Part shown: positions 7,598 to 17,034 of the stretch, in pieces
How positions within the stretch are numbered: the stretch's first letter is position 1
Layout of the letters: every line of letters starts with the position of its first letter
Assembly (NCBI GenBank): GCA_021153265.1
Contig: JAGKTU010000002.1
Span: 1-59,261, forward strand
Direction: 5' to 3'
DNA: 59,261 bases
From: Clostridia bacterium
GTDB lineage: Bacteria > Bacillota > Clostridia > Oscillospirales > Oscillospiraceae
The notes under the pieces: generated by a model
What the model saw: only the letters and a program-made list of their open reading frames with translations
Told to the model about the DNA's origin: nothing
Databases searched by the model: none
Position numbers and translations under genes: made by a program

Positions 7598-9829
7598 TCA
7601 CCTCCTATAGCAAATGGTTCCGTTTTCATCGGTACGATATACGGTGCAGCCGAAGTCCTCCAGTCGTTTTATGAGTTCCGGCGCAGGATGTCCGTAACGG
7701 TTGTCCTTTCCTGCCGAAATCATCACGATCTCGGGCTGTACGGTTTCCAGAAGTTCCTCAGAAGTGGAGTGCTTAGAGCCGTGATGTCCGGCGATCAGAA
7801 CATCCACCTTCGGAAGTTCGTTACTCGTCATCAGCAGCCATTCGCCGAACTCCGAGCGGTCTCCGGTGACCAGTATATCACATTTTTCTGTGTCGAACAA
7901 GATACATAAGCTGTTTTCATTGGAATTATCCCCACCGGAGGAGGCGAAAATCCGAATTTCTCCGGTTTCGAATCGGAGGATCATGTTCTCCCCTACCGTT
8001 TGAACAAGGCCGCCCGTCCGGGTGCGGAGATTTTCCACATCTTCCGATGCTTCCGCAGGAAGCAAAATCAAATCCGTATCCATCCGGGTCAGAAGATTGG
8101 AAAGTCCGCCTGCATGGTCGGCATCCATATGGGTCAGAATGATGCCGTCCAAATGATAGATTCCCTGACTAAGCAACGTCTCGGCAACAAGATCCGCAGT
8201 ATCCGCATCACGGTCACCGCCGCAGTCCACCAGATAGGTTCTGTCACCGCTCTGGAGTAAAATGCTCTGCCCCTGTCCAACATCCAGTACTGTCATCTTC
8301 GTGTCATATAGTGTCGGCTCCCACCAGGATAGAATCAGAGCAAGACACAATCCAACCACCCCAGCTGCGAGCATATTCCCCGGCTCTTTCTTCCGCTGCA
8401 GCAGTAAGATCAGCAGCAGAATATACACATACACGAGCCAGATTGCGATATATGCACTTGTTGTATACACGGATGCCGGCGGCACTTTGGATAATAGCTT
8501 TGCTGTAAGAAGCACATAGCGGATCGGATATGCAAGGATGGCTCCCAATACGCCACCCACACCGGGCAGCACGGCACCAACCAAACAAGTCAGCATGATG
8601 CCGCCAAATATGAATGTCACCACCCAAAGGGTCAGCAGGTTTGTCACAACACCAATTAAACTCACCGTGCCGAAATAGATCGCACACAGAGGTGTCGTCA
8701 GAATCATAGCGCTTAGAGAAACTGAAACGCAGGTCGTATACCATCGGATCAGTTTCGCCTTGAGACTCTTGCCTTTGATCTTTCCGAAGGGCTTTCTCAG
8801 CCAATTGCAGATCGGTTCCCGGAACATGATAATTCCCGCAACACTGCTCATAGAGAGTTGAAAACTGACAGATGTAATCACCAGTGGGTTGCAGATCAAC
8901 ATTACCAGTCCCGCAAAACTCAAGGCCGTTAGTGAGTCGTATTCCCGTTGAAATAGTTGCGCCAGCAGCATCAAACCAACCATAATGCAGGCTCGGGTGA
9001 CCGACGGAGTAAATCCAGCCACAGCTGCAAATAGCAATAAACATGGAATACCAATCAAAGCCGTCAAATATCGCTTACGAAAGGTCAAACTGCTTACCAA
9101 ACCGAACAAAATCGACACATGCAAGCCGGATACCGCAATAATATGGCGGATACCACTGATGCGGAACGCTGTGTCTGTCTCATAGTCCAGTTCTGAATCG
9201 TCACCCAGAAGCAGAGCCTGTACAAAGGGGAACACATCCTCCGGAAAACTCTTGCGAAGAATGTTTTGTATTTTTCTGCGTAGCACGGATGCATTCTGCG
9301 TCAAACCCTTTTCATCACCAGAATCGACTTCAACACTTCCCTCTTGATAACCCAGCAGAAACACGCCATTCCCCTGATGGTAGCGGGAGAATTTCCCCTG
9401 ATCCGGGGTTGTGTATGTCATGCGAAAGGTTCCTTCGATGGTATCGCCGGGAGAAATGGTCTTCTTTTCGTCCAGATACAGGCGAACTTGATAGTCTTGC
9501 CCGTCCAGATTGATGCAGGCATCCACAGCAGATCCATATTTCGTTTCGTAACTATAGTCACTTGCACTGGCATAGAGCATAAACGATGCACCATCCGAAC
9601 GATCTGCCGGTTTCAGTCGAATGGTGTAAAATCCACAGAACCAAACCAGCCCCAACGCACAGCCAAGAAGCGCAGTTGCCGGACGGCGGAGGGGTTTCCA
9701 ACACAACCCCAGTCCCGAAGCAAGCAAAAACACCAGAATCAGCGGCAAAATCCATCCCACAGGGAGAAAATAGGCGCACAAAGCACAGGCCGCGCCAAAA
9801 CCGATGGTCAGCCACATGAGTATCCGCAT
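7598..9829 (-). CDS. comEC: ComEC/Rec2 DNA-uptake channel protein
   Basis: 743 aa from the ATG at 9829. GGGGAG sits 7 bases upstream, and a longer reading starting at 9877 would run into the alaS terminator. Order: N-terminal hydrophobic helices (about 1-55), the soluble OB-type DUF4131 segment (about 60-170), the competence-domain helices (about 205-490), and a C-terminal metallo-beta-lactamase domain with HMDADHAGG (about 565) and AGHHGSKHS (about 675). ComEC carries single-stranded DNA across the membrane during transformation. No other com genes lie nearby, so competence itself is not shown. Confidence 0.94.
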   Translation of the reverse strand: MRILMWLTIGFGAACALCAYFLPVGWILPLILVFLLASGLGLCWKPLRRPATALLGCALGLVWFCGFYTIRLKPADRSDGASFMLYASASDYSYETKYGSAVDACINLDGQDYQVRLYLDEKKTISPGDTIEGTFRMTYTTPDQGKFSRYHQGNGVFLLGYQEGSVEVDSGDEKGLTQNASVLRRKIQNILRKSFPEDVFPFVQALLLGDDSELDYETDTAFRISGIRHIIAVSGLHVSILFGLVSSLTFRKRYLTALIGIPCLLLFAAVAGFTPSVTRACIMVGLMLLAQLFQREYDSLTALSFAGLVMLICNPLVITSVSFQLSMSSVAGIIMFREPICNWLRKPFGKIKGKSLKAKLIRWYTTCVSVSLSAMILTTPLCAIYFGTVSLIGVVTNLLTLWVVTFIFGGIMLTCLVGAVLPGVGGVLGAILAYPIRYVLLTAKLLSKVPPASVYTTSAYIAIWLVYVYILLLILLLQRKKEPGNMLAAGVVGLCLALILSWWEPTLYDTKMTVLDVGQGQSILLQSGDRTYLVDCGGDRDADTADLVAETLLSQGIYHLDGIILTHMDADHAGGLSNLLTRMDTDLILLPAEASEDVENLRTRTGGLVQTVGENMILRFETGEIRIFASSGGDNSNENSLCILFDTEKCDILVTGDRSEFGEWLLMTSNELPKVDVLIAGHHGSKHSTSEELLETVQPEIVMISAGKDNRYGHPAPELIKRLEDFGCTVYRTDENGTICYRR

Positions 9830-9846
9830 ACATTTCTCCCCTTTCC

Positions 9847-9880
9847 AAAAAATCGGGGTGCCGCCCTGCGGCAGCACCCC
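9847..9880 (-). terminator. Intrinsic terminator between alaS and comEC
   Basis: An 11-bp GC-rich stem (9855-9865 with 9870-9880, one G-U pair) followed on the minus strand by a run of six U (9847-9852). It lies just after the alaS stop, yet only ~18 bases before the comEC start, so some read-through may feed comEC. Confidence 0.85.
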
Positions 9881-9892
9881 GGAATATCATTC

Positions 9893-12535
9893 TTACTTCA
9901 GCTTGCTCGCCACAAACTCATTGACCGCAGCCAGAGCCTCAGTGACCTTGGTCACGTCCTTGCCGCCGCCCATGGCGGAATCGGGCTTACCGCCGCCGCT
10001 GCCGCCGCAAATGCCGCAGACATACTTTACGATATCGCCTGCGCGGACGCCAGCCTTGACGGCATCCTTACCGCAAACAGCCAGGAAAGTCAGCTTCTCA
10101 CCGTTGACGGAAGCCAGCACTGCCACAACGGATGCATCCTTATCCCGGAGCACGTCGCCCATCTGGCGCAGCTTGCCTGCGTCAGTACCGGGCACGTTGA
10201 CAGTCAGAACCTTCACAGCACCGACCTGAGCAGCACCGGAGAGCATCTGATCCACAGCACCGGCGGCTTCCTTAGCCTTGAACTGCTCGATTTCCTTCTT
10301 CAGCTGCTTGACTTCCTCCAGCTGTGCATTCAGCTTGTCTTCCAGCTCAGCAGGATTCTTGACCTTCACAGCAGCACAGACATTGGACACCAGATCACGG
10401 GTCTTGGCTGCGTCATTGAGGAATGCCTTGCCGGTGATAGCCTCGATACGGCGGACACCGGAAGCCACGGAAGCCTCGGAAACAATGCGGAAAGGACCGA
10501 CCTTTGCGGTGTTATCCAGATGGGTGCCGCCGCACAGCTCAATGGAATAGCCGCCCATGTTGACAACCCGGACGGTATCGCCGTACTTCTCGCTGAACAG
10601 AGCCGTTGCGCCCATGGCCTTGGCTTCGTCGATGGACATCTCACGGATATCGATACCGTAGCCGGTCAGAACAGCCTCCTGAACCAGAGCCTCAACCTTT
10701 GCCACTTCCTCAGCGGTCAGGGCGGAGTAGTGGGTAAAGTCAAAACGCAGGCGGTCGGGCTCCACATAAGAACCAGCCTGATGGACATGGTCACCCAAAA
10801 CGCTCTGCAGAGCCTTCTGCAGCAGGTGGGTAGCGGAGTGCGCGCGCATAATGCTGTTGCGGCGGTCAGCATCCACAGAAACCTTCACAGCATCGCCAAC
10901 ATTCAGCACACCGGAATCAACAACACCGTAGTGCATATACTTGCCGCCCTTGTTCTTCTGGACGTTGTTCACACGGAATGCGGCATCGCCGCAGACGATC
11001 ACACCGTAGTCAGCCACCTGACCGCCCATTTCGGCATACATAGTGGTCTGATCCAGAACCAGAATGGCCTCAGCGCCCTCGCCAACAGTCTGCTGCAGCT
11101 CATCCTCAGAGACGATGGCGAGAATCTTGCCCTCAGTCTCCAGCGCGGTGTAGCCGACAAATGCAGTAGCAGGCATATCCTTGCCGAAGTCGATGCCGGC
11201 CCAGCCCAGATCGCCCAGAGCCTTACGCGCCTCACGGGCGCGGACACGCTGCTCCTCACGGCAAGCGGTGAACTTCTCCATATCCACGGTCATACCCTCG
11301 TCCTCCACCATTTCAGCGGTCAGGTCAATGGGGAAACCGTAGGTATCAGCCAGCAGGAAAGCATCGGCGCCGGAGAAGACAGTCTGGCCCTTTTCCTTGT
11401 GTTCAGCCATCTTGGCTGCAAAGATCGCCATGCCGGTGTCGATGGTACGGGCGAAGTTCTCTTCCTCCACCTTGACCACCTTGGTGATATAGTCGCAGCG
11501 CTCACGCAGGTAGGTGTAGTGGGACTCGTTCTCCTTGACAACAGTACCCACAACTTCGAACAGGAAGGGGTTGTTCACACCCAGCAGCTTGCCATGACGG
11601 GCAGCACGGCGCAGCAAACGGCGCAGAACGTAGCCACGGCCCTCATTAGAGGGCAGAACACCGTCAGCAATCATGAAGGTGGATGCACGGATGTGGTCGG
11701 TGATAACCCGGAGGCTCACATCGGTCTTGTAGCTCTGACCGTAGGAAGCACCGGTGATGGCAGTGACATGGTTGGTAATGTTCATGACAGTGTCAACATC
11801 GAACAGGGAGTTGACATCCTGACAGACAACCGCCAGTCGCTCCAGACCCATGCCGGTGTCAATGTTCTTCTGAACCAGCTCGGTGTAGTTGCCGTGGCCG
11901 TCGTTGTCAAACTGGGAGAAGACGTTGTTCCAGACCTCCATGTAGCGGTCGCATTCGCAGCCGACGGTGCAGTCGGGCTTGCCGCAGCCGTACTTCTCGC
12001 CACGGTCATAGTAGACTTCACTGCAGGGGCCGCAGGGTCCGGAGCCATGCTCCCAGAAGTTGTCCTTCTTGCCGAAACGGAAGATATGCTCAGCGGGGAT
12101 GCCGATCTCCTTGTTCCAGATCTCGAAAGCCTCGTCGTCGTTCTCATAAATAGAGGGGAACAGACGGTTTTCCTCCAGGCCTACCACCTTGGTCAGGAAT
12201 TCCCAGCACCATGCGATGGCTTCATGCTTAAAGTAGTCGCCGAAGGAGAAGTTACCCAGCATTTCGAAATAAGTGCCGTGACGGGCAGTCTTACCGATGT
12301 TCTCGATGTCGCCGGTACGGATACACTTCTGGCAGGTGCAGACACGCTTACGGGGAGGCTCTACCTCGCCCTTGAAGTAGGGCTTCATGGGTGCCATACC
12401 GGAGTTGATCAGCAGCAGGGATGCATCGTTCTGGGGGATCAGAGAGAAGCTGGGCAGACGCAGATGGTTCTTGCTTTCAAAGAAGGACAGGAACATCTCG
12501 CGCAGTTCGTTTACGCCGTAGGGTTTATTGGACAT
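9893..12535 (-). CDS. alaS: Alanyl-tRNA synthetase
   Basis: 880 aa, full length. N-terminal class II aminoacylation domain with FASTR-type region and GSGPCGPCSE (about 164-173). An editing domain follows with HSATHLL (about 566) and CGGTH (about 664), which bind the zinc used to clear mischarged Ser/Gly. A coiled coil (about 725-765) leads to the C-terminal DHHA1/C-Ala domain ending in the glycine-rich GGSGGGKPDSAMGGG segment. It is controlled by the T-box leader directly upstream. A tRNA-Ala gene with the G3-U70 pair that this enzyme recognises is at 33912-33987. Confidence 0.98.
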   Translation of the reverse strand: MSNKPYGVNELREMFLSFFESKNHLRLPSFSLIPQNDASLLLINSGMAPMKPYFKGEVEPPRKRVCTCQKCIRTGDIENIGKTARHGTYFEMLGNFSFGDYFKHEAIAWCWEFLTKVVGLEENRLFPSIYENDDEAFEIWNKEIGIPAEHIFRFGKKDNFWEHGSGPCGPCSEVYYDRGEKYGCGKPDCTVGCECDRYMEVWNNVFSQFDNDGHGNYTELVQKNIDTGMGLERLAVVCQDVNSLFDVDTVMNITNHVTAITGASYGQSYKTDVSLRVITDHIRASTFMIADGVLPSNEGRGYVLRRLLRRAARHGKLLGVNNPFLFEVVGTVVKENESHYTYLRERCDYITKVVKVEEENFARTIDTGMAIFAAKMAEHKEKGQTVFSGADAFLLADTYGFPIDLTAEMVEDEGMTVDMEKFTACREEQRVRAREARKALGDLGWAGIDFGKDMPATAFVGYTALETEGKILAIVSEDELQQTVGEGAEAILVLDQTTMYAEMGGQVADYGVIVCGDAAFRVNNVQKNKGGKYMHYGVVDSGVLNVGDAVKVSVDADRRNSIMRAHSATHLLQKALQSVLGDHVHQAGSYVEPDRLRFDFTHYSALTAEEVAKVEALVQEAVLTGYGIDIREMSIDEAKAMGATALFSEKYGDTVRVVNMGGYSIELCGGTHLDNTAKVGPFRIVSEASVASGVRRIEAITGKAFLNDAAKTRDLVSNVCAAVKVKNPAELEDKLNAQLEEVKQLKKEIEQFKAKEAAGAVDQMLSGAAQVGAVKVLTVNVPGTDAGKLRQMGDVLRDKDASVVAVLASVNGEKLTFLAVCGKDAVKAGVRAGDIVKYVCGICGGSGGGKPDSAMGGGKDVTKVTEALAAVNEFVASKLK

Positions 12536-12565
12536 TGGAATCTAACCTCCATAATAAATTTCGAT

Positions 12566-12792
12566 AAAAAAACGCCGCCCCTAATACATAGGGGCGACGA
12601 TAATCGCGGTACCACCCTAATTCATCCCAAATACGGGATATCTTAGACGCTCTGTAACGGGAGCACCCGTCCCGGTCATCCCGGGCCGCACGGAAGCGGC
12701 CTGCGACAGGCTGATTCAGAGGGCTCTCACCATCCCCTCATCGCTTAAGGATCGCCAAAATCGCTTCTTTTCCGTATTGCTTTACAATGTAC
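12566..12792 (-). promoter_or_regulatory. T-box leader of alaS
   Basis: Untranslated leader on the minus strand with the conserved antiterminator core GGTGGTACCGCG (12605-12616). It is followed by a GC-rich terminator hairpin (arms 12573-12582 and 12590-12599) and a U-run. The 5' part forms a long Stem I with the apical GGGGATGGTGAGAG block. Uncharged tRNA-Ala should stabilise the antiterminator and let alaS be transcribed. Several GCN triplets lie on the 3' side of Stem I, and I could not decide which is the specifier. Confidence 0.93.
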
Positions 12793-12798
12793 CTAGAT

Positions 12799-12826
12799 AT
12801 TCTAGCACAAAAAGTCGAATTGTCAA
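12799..12826 (-). promoter_or_regulatory. Promoter of the alaS T-box transcript
   Basis: TTGACA (12821-12826), 16-base spacer and TAGAAT (12799-12804) on the minus strand, just before the T-box leader. Confidence 0.8.
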
Positions 12827-12907
12827 CAATCATTATCCCAGTTCATAGTTTCTTATTGCCAACAAAAGTACATTACCAGCAAAATCTTCACTGTCCATCC
12901 GCAAGGA

Positions 12908-13834
12908 TCAGACCACGCGACCGTTTCCGGTCAGATGCCGGTACTGGAACGGTTCATCAGTTTTAGGATTATAAGGGCGAACTGTCATTTTTGCTGCACT
13001 TGGAAGCTTGGGCAGTTTTTCGCCGGGGAAGCAGACGATCTCGATTTCCACACCAGCTTCGCTTCTTTCGATACGGCAATCCAGTATACTGGTCCACTTG
13101 TGCATTTCCTGTCCCAGTTCTACAATACTGGGTTCGTCATACTGACTGACATAGATGTCCAGCAAACGCGGTGTGGAACTGCCGCAGGAACAAGGTTCCG
13201 TGGAGAATCTGGCTCTGTCACCAATGTTATAGCGCAGCGTAGGGTCAGCATGAGGATACAATACCATTTGGCCAATTTCACCCTCGGGAAGCGGCTCGCC
13301 GTTATCATCCACGATCTCAATACCAAAAACGTTGCTTCGCAAATGGACGCCCCAGCTATGACCGCAGGCAAATCCGGCAACGATTCCATCTTCTCTATTG
13401 GCAAAACAGCCGCCAGCCTCACAGTCAAGACCGGTAACGATTCCCTCAATTGTCCAATCATGGCAGGGATATGCCGCAGTGATGGCTTTTCTGAAGTAAA
13501 GCGGTGTATTGGTATGCTTGCGCAACTTGGCAAGGCCCAGCAAAACCAACGGAGGGCCAATGATCATAGTGGCACGGCTGTGGAATGCTTGGCGCAGCAA
13601 TGTATTCCAGCGGTGATCCGGACCCCACAGTACAGGAATCGCACCACAGCGCAGAACCGCCTGCTCCATCAGCCAGCTGATATTGCCCGGCTCATACTCA
13701 TGGAAGCAAAGCAAAACGCGTTCCTGCTTATTAACAAAGTTCCGCAGATGCTCCACCAGATATTCGATTGTATCGTCCTGCATCTGCGGCTGTCGGCAAA
13801 AATTCACCAATTTCCAGTACGCATCGTGGTCCAT
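12908..13834 (-). CDS. Short PaaK-like AMP-dependent ligase family protein
   Basis: 308 aa, resembling phenylacetate-CoA ligases (usually ~430 aa) but shorter. The strongest match is the C-terminal part: GEIGQMVLYPHADPTLRYN leads to GDRARF and PCSCGSSTPRL, close to the PaaK block YRTGD...PCPCG. The usual P-loop-like SSGTTG motif is not visible in the N-terminal half, which instead has a GAIPVLWGP strand. It therefore may be an adenylate-binding relative that has lost ligase chemistry. It has a good promoter, RBS GGGAGGTA and an intact frame, so it is not obviously a pseudogene. Its substrate is unknown. Confidence 0.7.
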   Translation of the reverse strand: MDHDAYWKLVNFCRQPQMQDDTIEYLVEHLRNFVNKQERVLLCFHEYEPGNISWLMEQAVLRCGAIPVLWGPDHRWNTLLRQAFHSRATMIIGPPLVLLGLAKLRKHTNTPLYFRKAITAAYPCHDWTIEGIVTGLDCEAGGCFANREDGIVAGFACGHSWGVHLRSNVFGIEIVDDNGEPLPEGEIGQMVLYPHADPTLRYNIGDRARFSTEPCSCGSSTPRLLDIYVSQYDEPSIVELGQEMHKWTSILDCRIERSEAGVEIEIVCFPGEKLPKLPSAAKMTVRPYNPKTDEPFQYRHLTGNGRVV

Positions 13835-13866
13835 CTGCTATACCTCCCTATTATGATATTTTACAT

Positions 13867-13895
13867 ATTATACACAAAGTGCGCCATAAAAGCAA
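13867..13895 (-). promoter_or_regulatory. Promoter of the PaaK-like gene
   Basis: TTGCTT (13890-13895), 17-base spacer, consensus TATAAT (13867-13872) on the minus strand, 33 bases before the ATG. Confidence 0.75.
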
Positions 13896-13907
13896 TACTT
13901 TTTTATA

Positions 13908-13943
13908 AAAAATATCAGCCGCCGATTCACTCGGCGGCTGATT
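13908..13943 (-). terminator. Terminator after pepF and the 88-aa gene
   Basis: Perfect 12-bp stem (13915-13926 with 13932-13943), loop of five, then an A/T-rich tail with a six-U run on the minus strand. It closes the pepF operon ahead of the next promoter. Confidence 0.85.
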
Positions 13944-13946
13944 CAA

Positions 13947-14213
13947 TCAAATATGCTCCTCCAGCCATGCTTTCATGGCAAGGCGGCCCTCTTCAGTCAT
14001 AGGAAAGGTCTGCTCTCCTTCCATTTCGCTTTTTTCATAGCAAAAAAGGCCATGCCAGTACTGGCAGTGGATCGAGCTGTTTTCAAAATCCACTTCCTTC
14101 GGTGTAGCCATCACCACATTGGGCTTCGCGCGAAAGCGAAACAATCCACAGGAGCCTGTGAAAATATTCTTCATCGCAAAGGTGTGGAGTGTGGGAATAA
14201 ATACTTCTGCCAT
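13947..14213 (-). CDS. Conserved-looking small cytoplasmic protein
   Basis: 88 aa, not recognised. No signal peptide or membrane helix. It starts MAEVFIPTLHTF three bases after the pepF stop and ends just before the operon terminator, so it is expressed with pepF. It holds several aromatic and charged residues (HCQYWHGLFCYEK) and a C-terminal helix with MTEEGRLAMKAWLEEH. Two cysteines and three histidines could bind a metal, but I see no established motif. Confidence 0.65.
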   Translation of the reverse strand: MAEVFIPTLHTFAMKNIFTGSCGLFRFRAKPNVVMATPKEVDFENSSIHCQYWHGLFCYEKSEMEGEQTFPMTEEGRLAMKAWLEEHI

Positions 14214-14216
14214 AGC

Positions 14217-16025
14217 TTACAAGTCCTTTGTCAGTTGTTCCATTTCATCCAGCAGTTCACCGAATAATTGCAGAGCCTGATTAACAGGTTCGGGACTGGT
14301 CATATCAACGCCGGCACCCTTCAGCAGATCGATGGGACTCTTGGAGCAGCCGCCGGACAGGAAGCCCAGATAGTCCTTGACAGCACTTTCACCATCAGCG
14401 AGGATCTTTCGGGACAGGGCGATGGCTGCGGAATAGCCCGTGGCATACTGGAAAACGTAGTAATTGTAGTAGAAGTGCGGAATTCTGGCCCATTCCATGG
14501 TGATCTCATCGTCCACGACCATATCAGGTCCAAAATACAGCATGTTGAGTTTCTTATACTCCTCGCAGAGAATTTCCGCAGTGAGTGTCTTTCCCTCACC
14601 GATCATCCGTCCGATGATCAGTTCAAACTCGGCGAACATAGTCTGGCGATATAGTGTACCCTTGAACTGTTCGAGGAAGTGATTGATGAGATATGCCCGC
14701 TCCCACTTATCGGTAGTATTGGCCAACAGATGCTCCATCAGCAGAGCTTCGTTGCAGGTAGAAGCCACCTCCGCAACAAAAATCACGTAGTCCGCATCAA
14801 TAGGATTTTGATGTTTGTTGGAAAGATAGGAGTGGAGAGCATGTCCCATCTCATGCGCAAGGGTAAACTGACTATCCAGCGTACCGGTGTAATTGAGCAG
14901 GACGTAGGGATGGACAGCAGCACCTGCAGAGTAGGCTCCACTGCGCTTGCCCTCATTTTCATAGACATCGATCCAGCGATTCTCGAAGCCCTCCTTCAAA
15001 ATGGCGCGATATTCGTCACCCAGAGGATGCAGGGCATCATACACTGTCTGCTTTGCTTCGGCAAAGGGAATCTTCTTGTCCACGCCGGAGAGCAGAGATG
15101 CATAAACGTCATAGAAGTGCAGCTCGTCCACGCCCAGAAGCTTCTTACGCAGGCGGACATAGCGGTGCATTTTATCCAGGTTCTGATGAACAGCATCAAT
15201 GAGGTTCAAATATACGCAAGTCGGTACTTCGTTGTGATCCAGCGCCGCATCCAGAGTGGACGGATACTTCCGGGCATCGGCAAAGAACTTAAGCTGCTTA
15301 CCCTGTGCGTTCAGCAGAGCCGCAGCAGTGTTCTTAAAGCCGCCCAGCGTGCGGTACATGTTCTCGTAGGCACTTTTGCGAAGCACACGGTCTTCACTTT
15401 CTTCGTGCAGAACGAATGTTCCGTTGCTCAGAGGGTGCTTGTTGCCATTGCTGTCCACCGCATCAGGGAATGTCAGATCTGCGTTGCCAAAGTTTCCGTA
15501 CACATCGGAAGGCGCATTGGCCATCTCACCGGCAGCCGCCAGCAGCTTTTCCTCGGCCGGGGACAAAATATGCTCCTTACGTCGCCGGGCATCAGTCAGA
15601 TAGCGGCGGTAGCGCTCCAGTTTCGGCTCCGAAGCGTAAAACGCATCCAGCTTTTCATCAGAAATTGCCAGGATCTCGGGAGTCTCAAAACTGCAGGCAG
15701 CGCTCAGCGATACCACAATATTCATGAACTTACCGGTCATTGCCTGATACTTTGCCACCCGCGTATCCACATCGGACTGGCGCATACAGTAGTTAGCCAG
15801 CAGCTCTGCCTTGGCATTGACCTGCTCCATACGGGTCAAATACTGAAACAGACTTTCGGCAGACTCCCCCAGCTTCCCGGCAAATCCGCTCAAATAAGCA
15901 CTGTCATCGGCAAGGGTTGCCAATTCCTGCTCCCAAGCATCATCGGTGGCATAGAGATCTTCAATGGCCCAAGTATCCTCTACAGGAATTTCGGCACGGG
16001 TACGAATGTGATTGGTTCCAGACAT
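14217..16025 (-). CDS. pepF: Oligoendopeptidase F (M3 zinc metallopeptidase)
   Basis: 602 aa, the normal PepF length. The zinc site HEMGH is at residues 391-395, with the third ligand Glu expected ~25 residues on (DADYVIFVAEVASTCNE). The N-terminal ~110 residues are the helical PepF/M3 cap. There is no signal peptide, so it acts in the cytoplasm, trimming 7-17-residue peptides in the known family. RBS TAGGAGG precedes the ATG by 8 bases. Its promoter is back to back with that of the EamA transporter gene. Confidence 0.96.
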   Translation of the reverse strand: MSGTNHIRTRAEIPVEDTWAIEDLYATDDAWEQELATLADDSAYLSGFAGKLGESAESLFQYLTRMEQVNAKAELLANYCMRQSDVDTRVAKYQAMTGKFMNIVVSLSAACSFETPEILAISDEKLDAFYASEPKLERYRRYLTDARRRKEHILSPAEEKLLAAAGEMANAPSDVYGNFGNADLTFPDAVDSNGNKHPLSNGTFVLHEESEDRVLRKSAYENMYRTLGGFKNTAAALLNAQGKQLKFFADARKYPSTLDAALDHNEVPTCVYLNLIDAVHQNLDKMHRYVRLRKKLLGVDELHFYDVYASLLSGVDKKIPFAEAKQTVYDALHPLGDEYRAILKEGFENRWIDVYENEGKRSGAYSAGAAVHPYVLLNYTGTLDSQFTLAHEMGHALHSYLSNKHQNPIDADYVIFVAEVASTCNEALLMEHLLANTTDKWERAYLINHFLEQFKGTLYRQTMFAEFELIIGRMIGEGKTLTAEILCEEYKKLNMLYFGPDMVVDDEITMEWARIPHFYYNYYVFQYATGYSAAIALSRKILADGESAVKDYLGFLSGGCSKSPIDLLKGAGVDMTSPEPVNQALQLFGELLDEMEQLTKDL

Positions 16026-16055
16026 CGTTGCAGCCTCCTAGAATCGATTTTCATC

Positions 16056-16083
16056 ATTATATCACAGCAAACGAAAAAAGCAA
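16056..16083 (-). promoter_or_regulatory. Promoter of pepF
   Basis: TTGCTT (16078-16083), 16-base spacer, consensus TATAAT (16056-16061) on the minus strand. The -35 is two bases from the -35 of the divergent EamA promoter, so the two polymerases would compete. Confidence 0.75.
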
Positions 16084-16084
16084 T

Positions 16085-16113
16085 TTGCAAAATGTGATAT
16101 TCTGTGCTATATT
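16085..16113 (+). promoter_or_regulatory. Promoter of the EamA transporter gene
   Basis: TTGCAA (16085-16090), 17-base spacer, TATATT (16108-16113). Transcription should begin near 16120, leaving only about 11 untranslated bases before the ATG at 16131. Confidence 0.7.
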
Positions 16114-16130
16114 GTGTCCCGGTGATAAAT

Positions 16131-17012
16131 ATGAAAAGTAAACTTCGGGGCAGTATTGCCCTTATCGTGGCAACCGTAATCTGGGGCTCCGCCTTCATCG
16201 CCCAACGCGTGGGCATGGATCATATCGGTCCGTTTACCTTTCTGGCAGTACGCAATGCTGTGGCAGTCCCCTTCCTGATGTTGGTGGTATTCCTGTTCGA
16301 CACCAAAAAAGCAGACTATTGGAAGCAGTGGATGAACAAGAAGCTCTGGAAAGCCGGATTCTACTGCGGAGCAGCACTGTTCGTGGCCGCAGGACTCCAG
16401 CAAGTCGGCATCGTGTATACGTCTGCAGGAAAAAGTGGCTTTCTGACTGCCATGTACATCGTCCTTGTTCCGGTTCTTGGTCTGTTCCGCAAGAAAATGC
16501 CACCTGTCAACGTCTGGTGCAGTGTCGCCCTTGCGGTGGCAGGACTGTACCTGTTAAGCTGCGTTGGTGTGGAACAGATTAATATTGGAGATATTTTGCT
16601 TCTGGGCTGTGCCTTTGCATTTGCCGTGCAGATCATCCTCATCGACGAGATGGGCGGCGAGCTGGACGGTCTGCGGTTAAATTGCATTCAAAGTCTTGTG
16701 GTAGCCGTCATCGGCTCAGTTGCTATGTTCCTGTTTGAAACGCCCAGTATCGAGGGCATCTGCGTAAGCTGGCTGCCCATCTGTTATGCGGCGATTCTCT
16801 CGACCGGTGTTGCATACTCACTGCAGATCATCGGGCAAAAGCACCTGCCCCCTGCCCCGGCTTCTTTGATCATGAGTCTGGAGTCTGTTTTTGCCGTGCT
16901 GTGCGGCTGGCTGATCCTGAAAGAACAATTGAGCCGGTGGGAGGTTCTGGGCTGCATCATGGTATTTGCCGCAGTCATTCTTTCCCAAATTCCAACAAAA
17001 AAGCAGGATTGA
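16131..17012 (+). CDS. EamA/DMT-superfamily transporter
   Basis: 293 aa with ten hydrophobic helices in two EamA repeats of five (about 5-135 and 145-290), the usual 10-TMS drug/metabolite transporter plan. The N-terminal VIWGSAFIAQR motif is the typical EamA signature, and the second repeat ends with EQLSRWEVLGCIMVFAAV. The substrate cannot be read from sequence; metabolite or amino-acid export is typical. I chose the ATG at 16131 (GGTGA five bases upstream), because the first in-frame ATG at 16104 lies inside the promoter. The stop codon lies in the terminator stem. Confidence 0.9.
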   Translation: MKSKLRGSIALIVATVIWGSAFIAQRVGMDHIGPFTFLAVRNAVAVPFLMLVVFLFDTKKADYWKQWMNKKLWKAGFYCGAALFVAAGLQQVGIVYTSAGKSGFLTAMYIVLVPVLGLFRKKMPPVNVWCSVALAVAGLYLLSCVGVEQINIGDILLLGCAFAFAVQIILIDEMGGELDGLRLNCIQSLVVAVIGSVAMFLFETPSIEGICVSWLPICYAAILSTGVAYSLQIIGQKHLPPAPASLIMSLESVFAVLCGWLILKEQLSRWEVLGCIMVFAAVILSQIPTKKQD

Positions 17013-17033
17013 GTACTCAATCCTGCTTTTTTT
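17001..17033. terminator. Shared bidirectional terminator between EamA gene and recR
   Basis: Perfect 14-bp self-complementary stem centred at 17014/17015 with A-run and T-run flanks. The EamA stop codon is within it, and the recR stop begins two bases after it. Confidence 0.9.
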
Positions 17034-17034
17034 A

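Noticed and set aside
9344..12646. A 1100-codon open frame on the plus strand over alaS and part of comEC
   Set aside because: It is antisense to clear alaS, has His/Leu/Gln-rich composition typical of the reverse frame of GC-biased genes, and has no ribosome site.
14679..16097. A 472-codon plus-strand frame over pepF
   Set aside because: Antisense to pepF with an intact HEMGH site; composition of a shadow frame.
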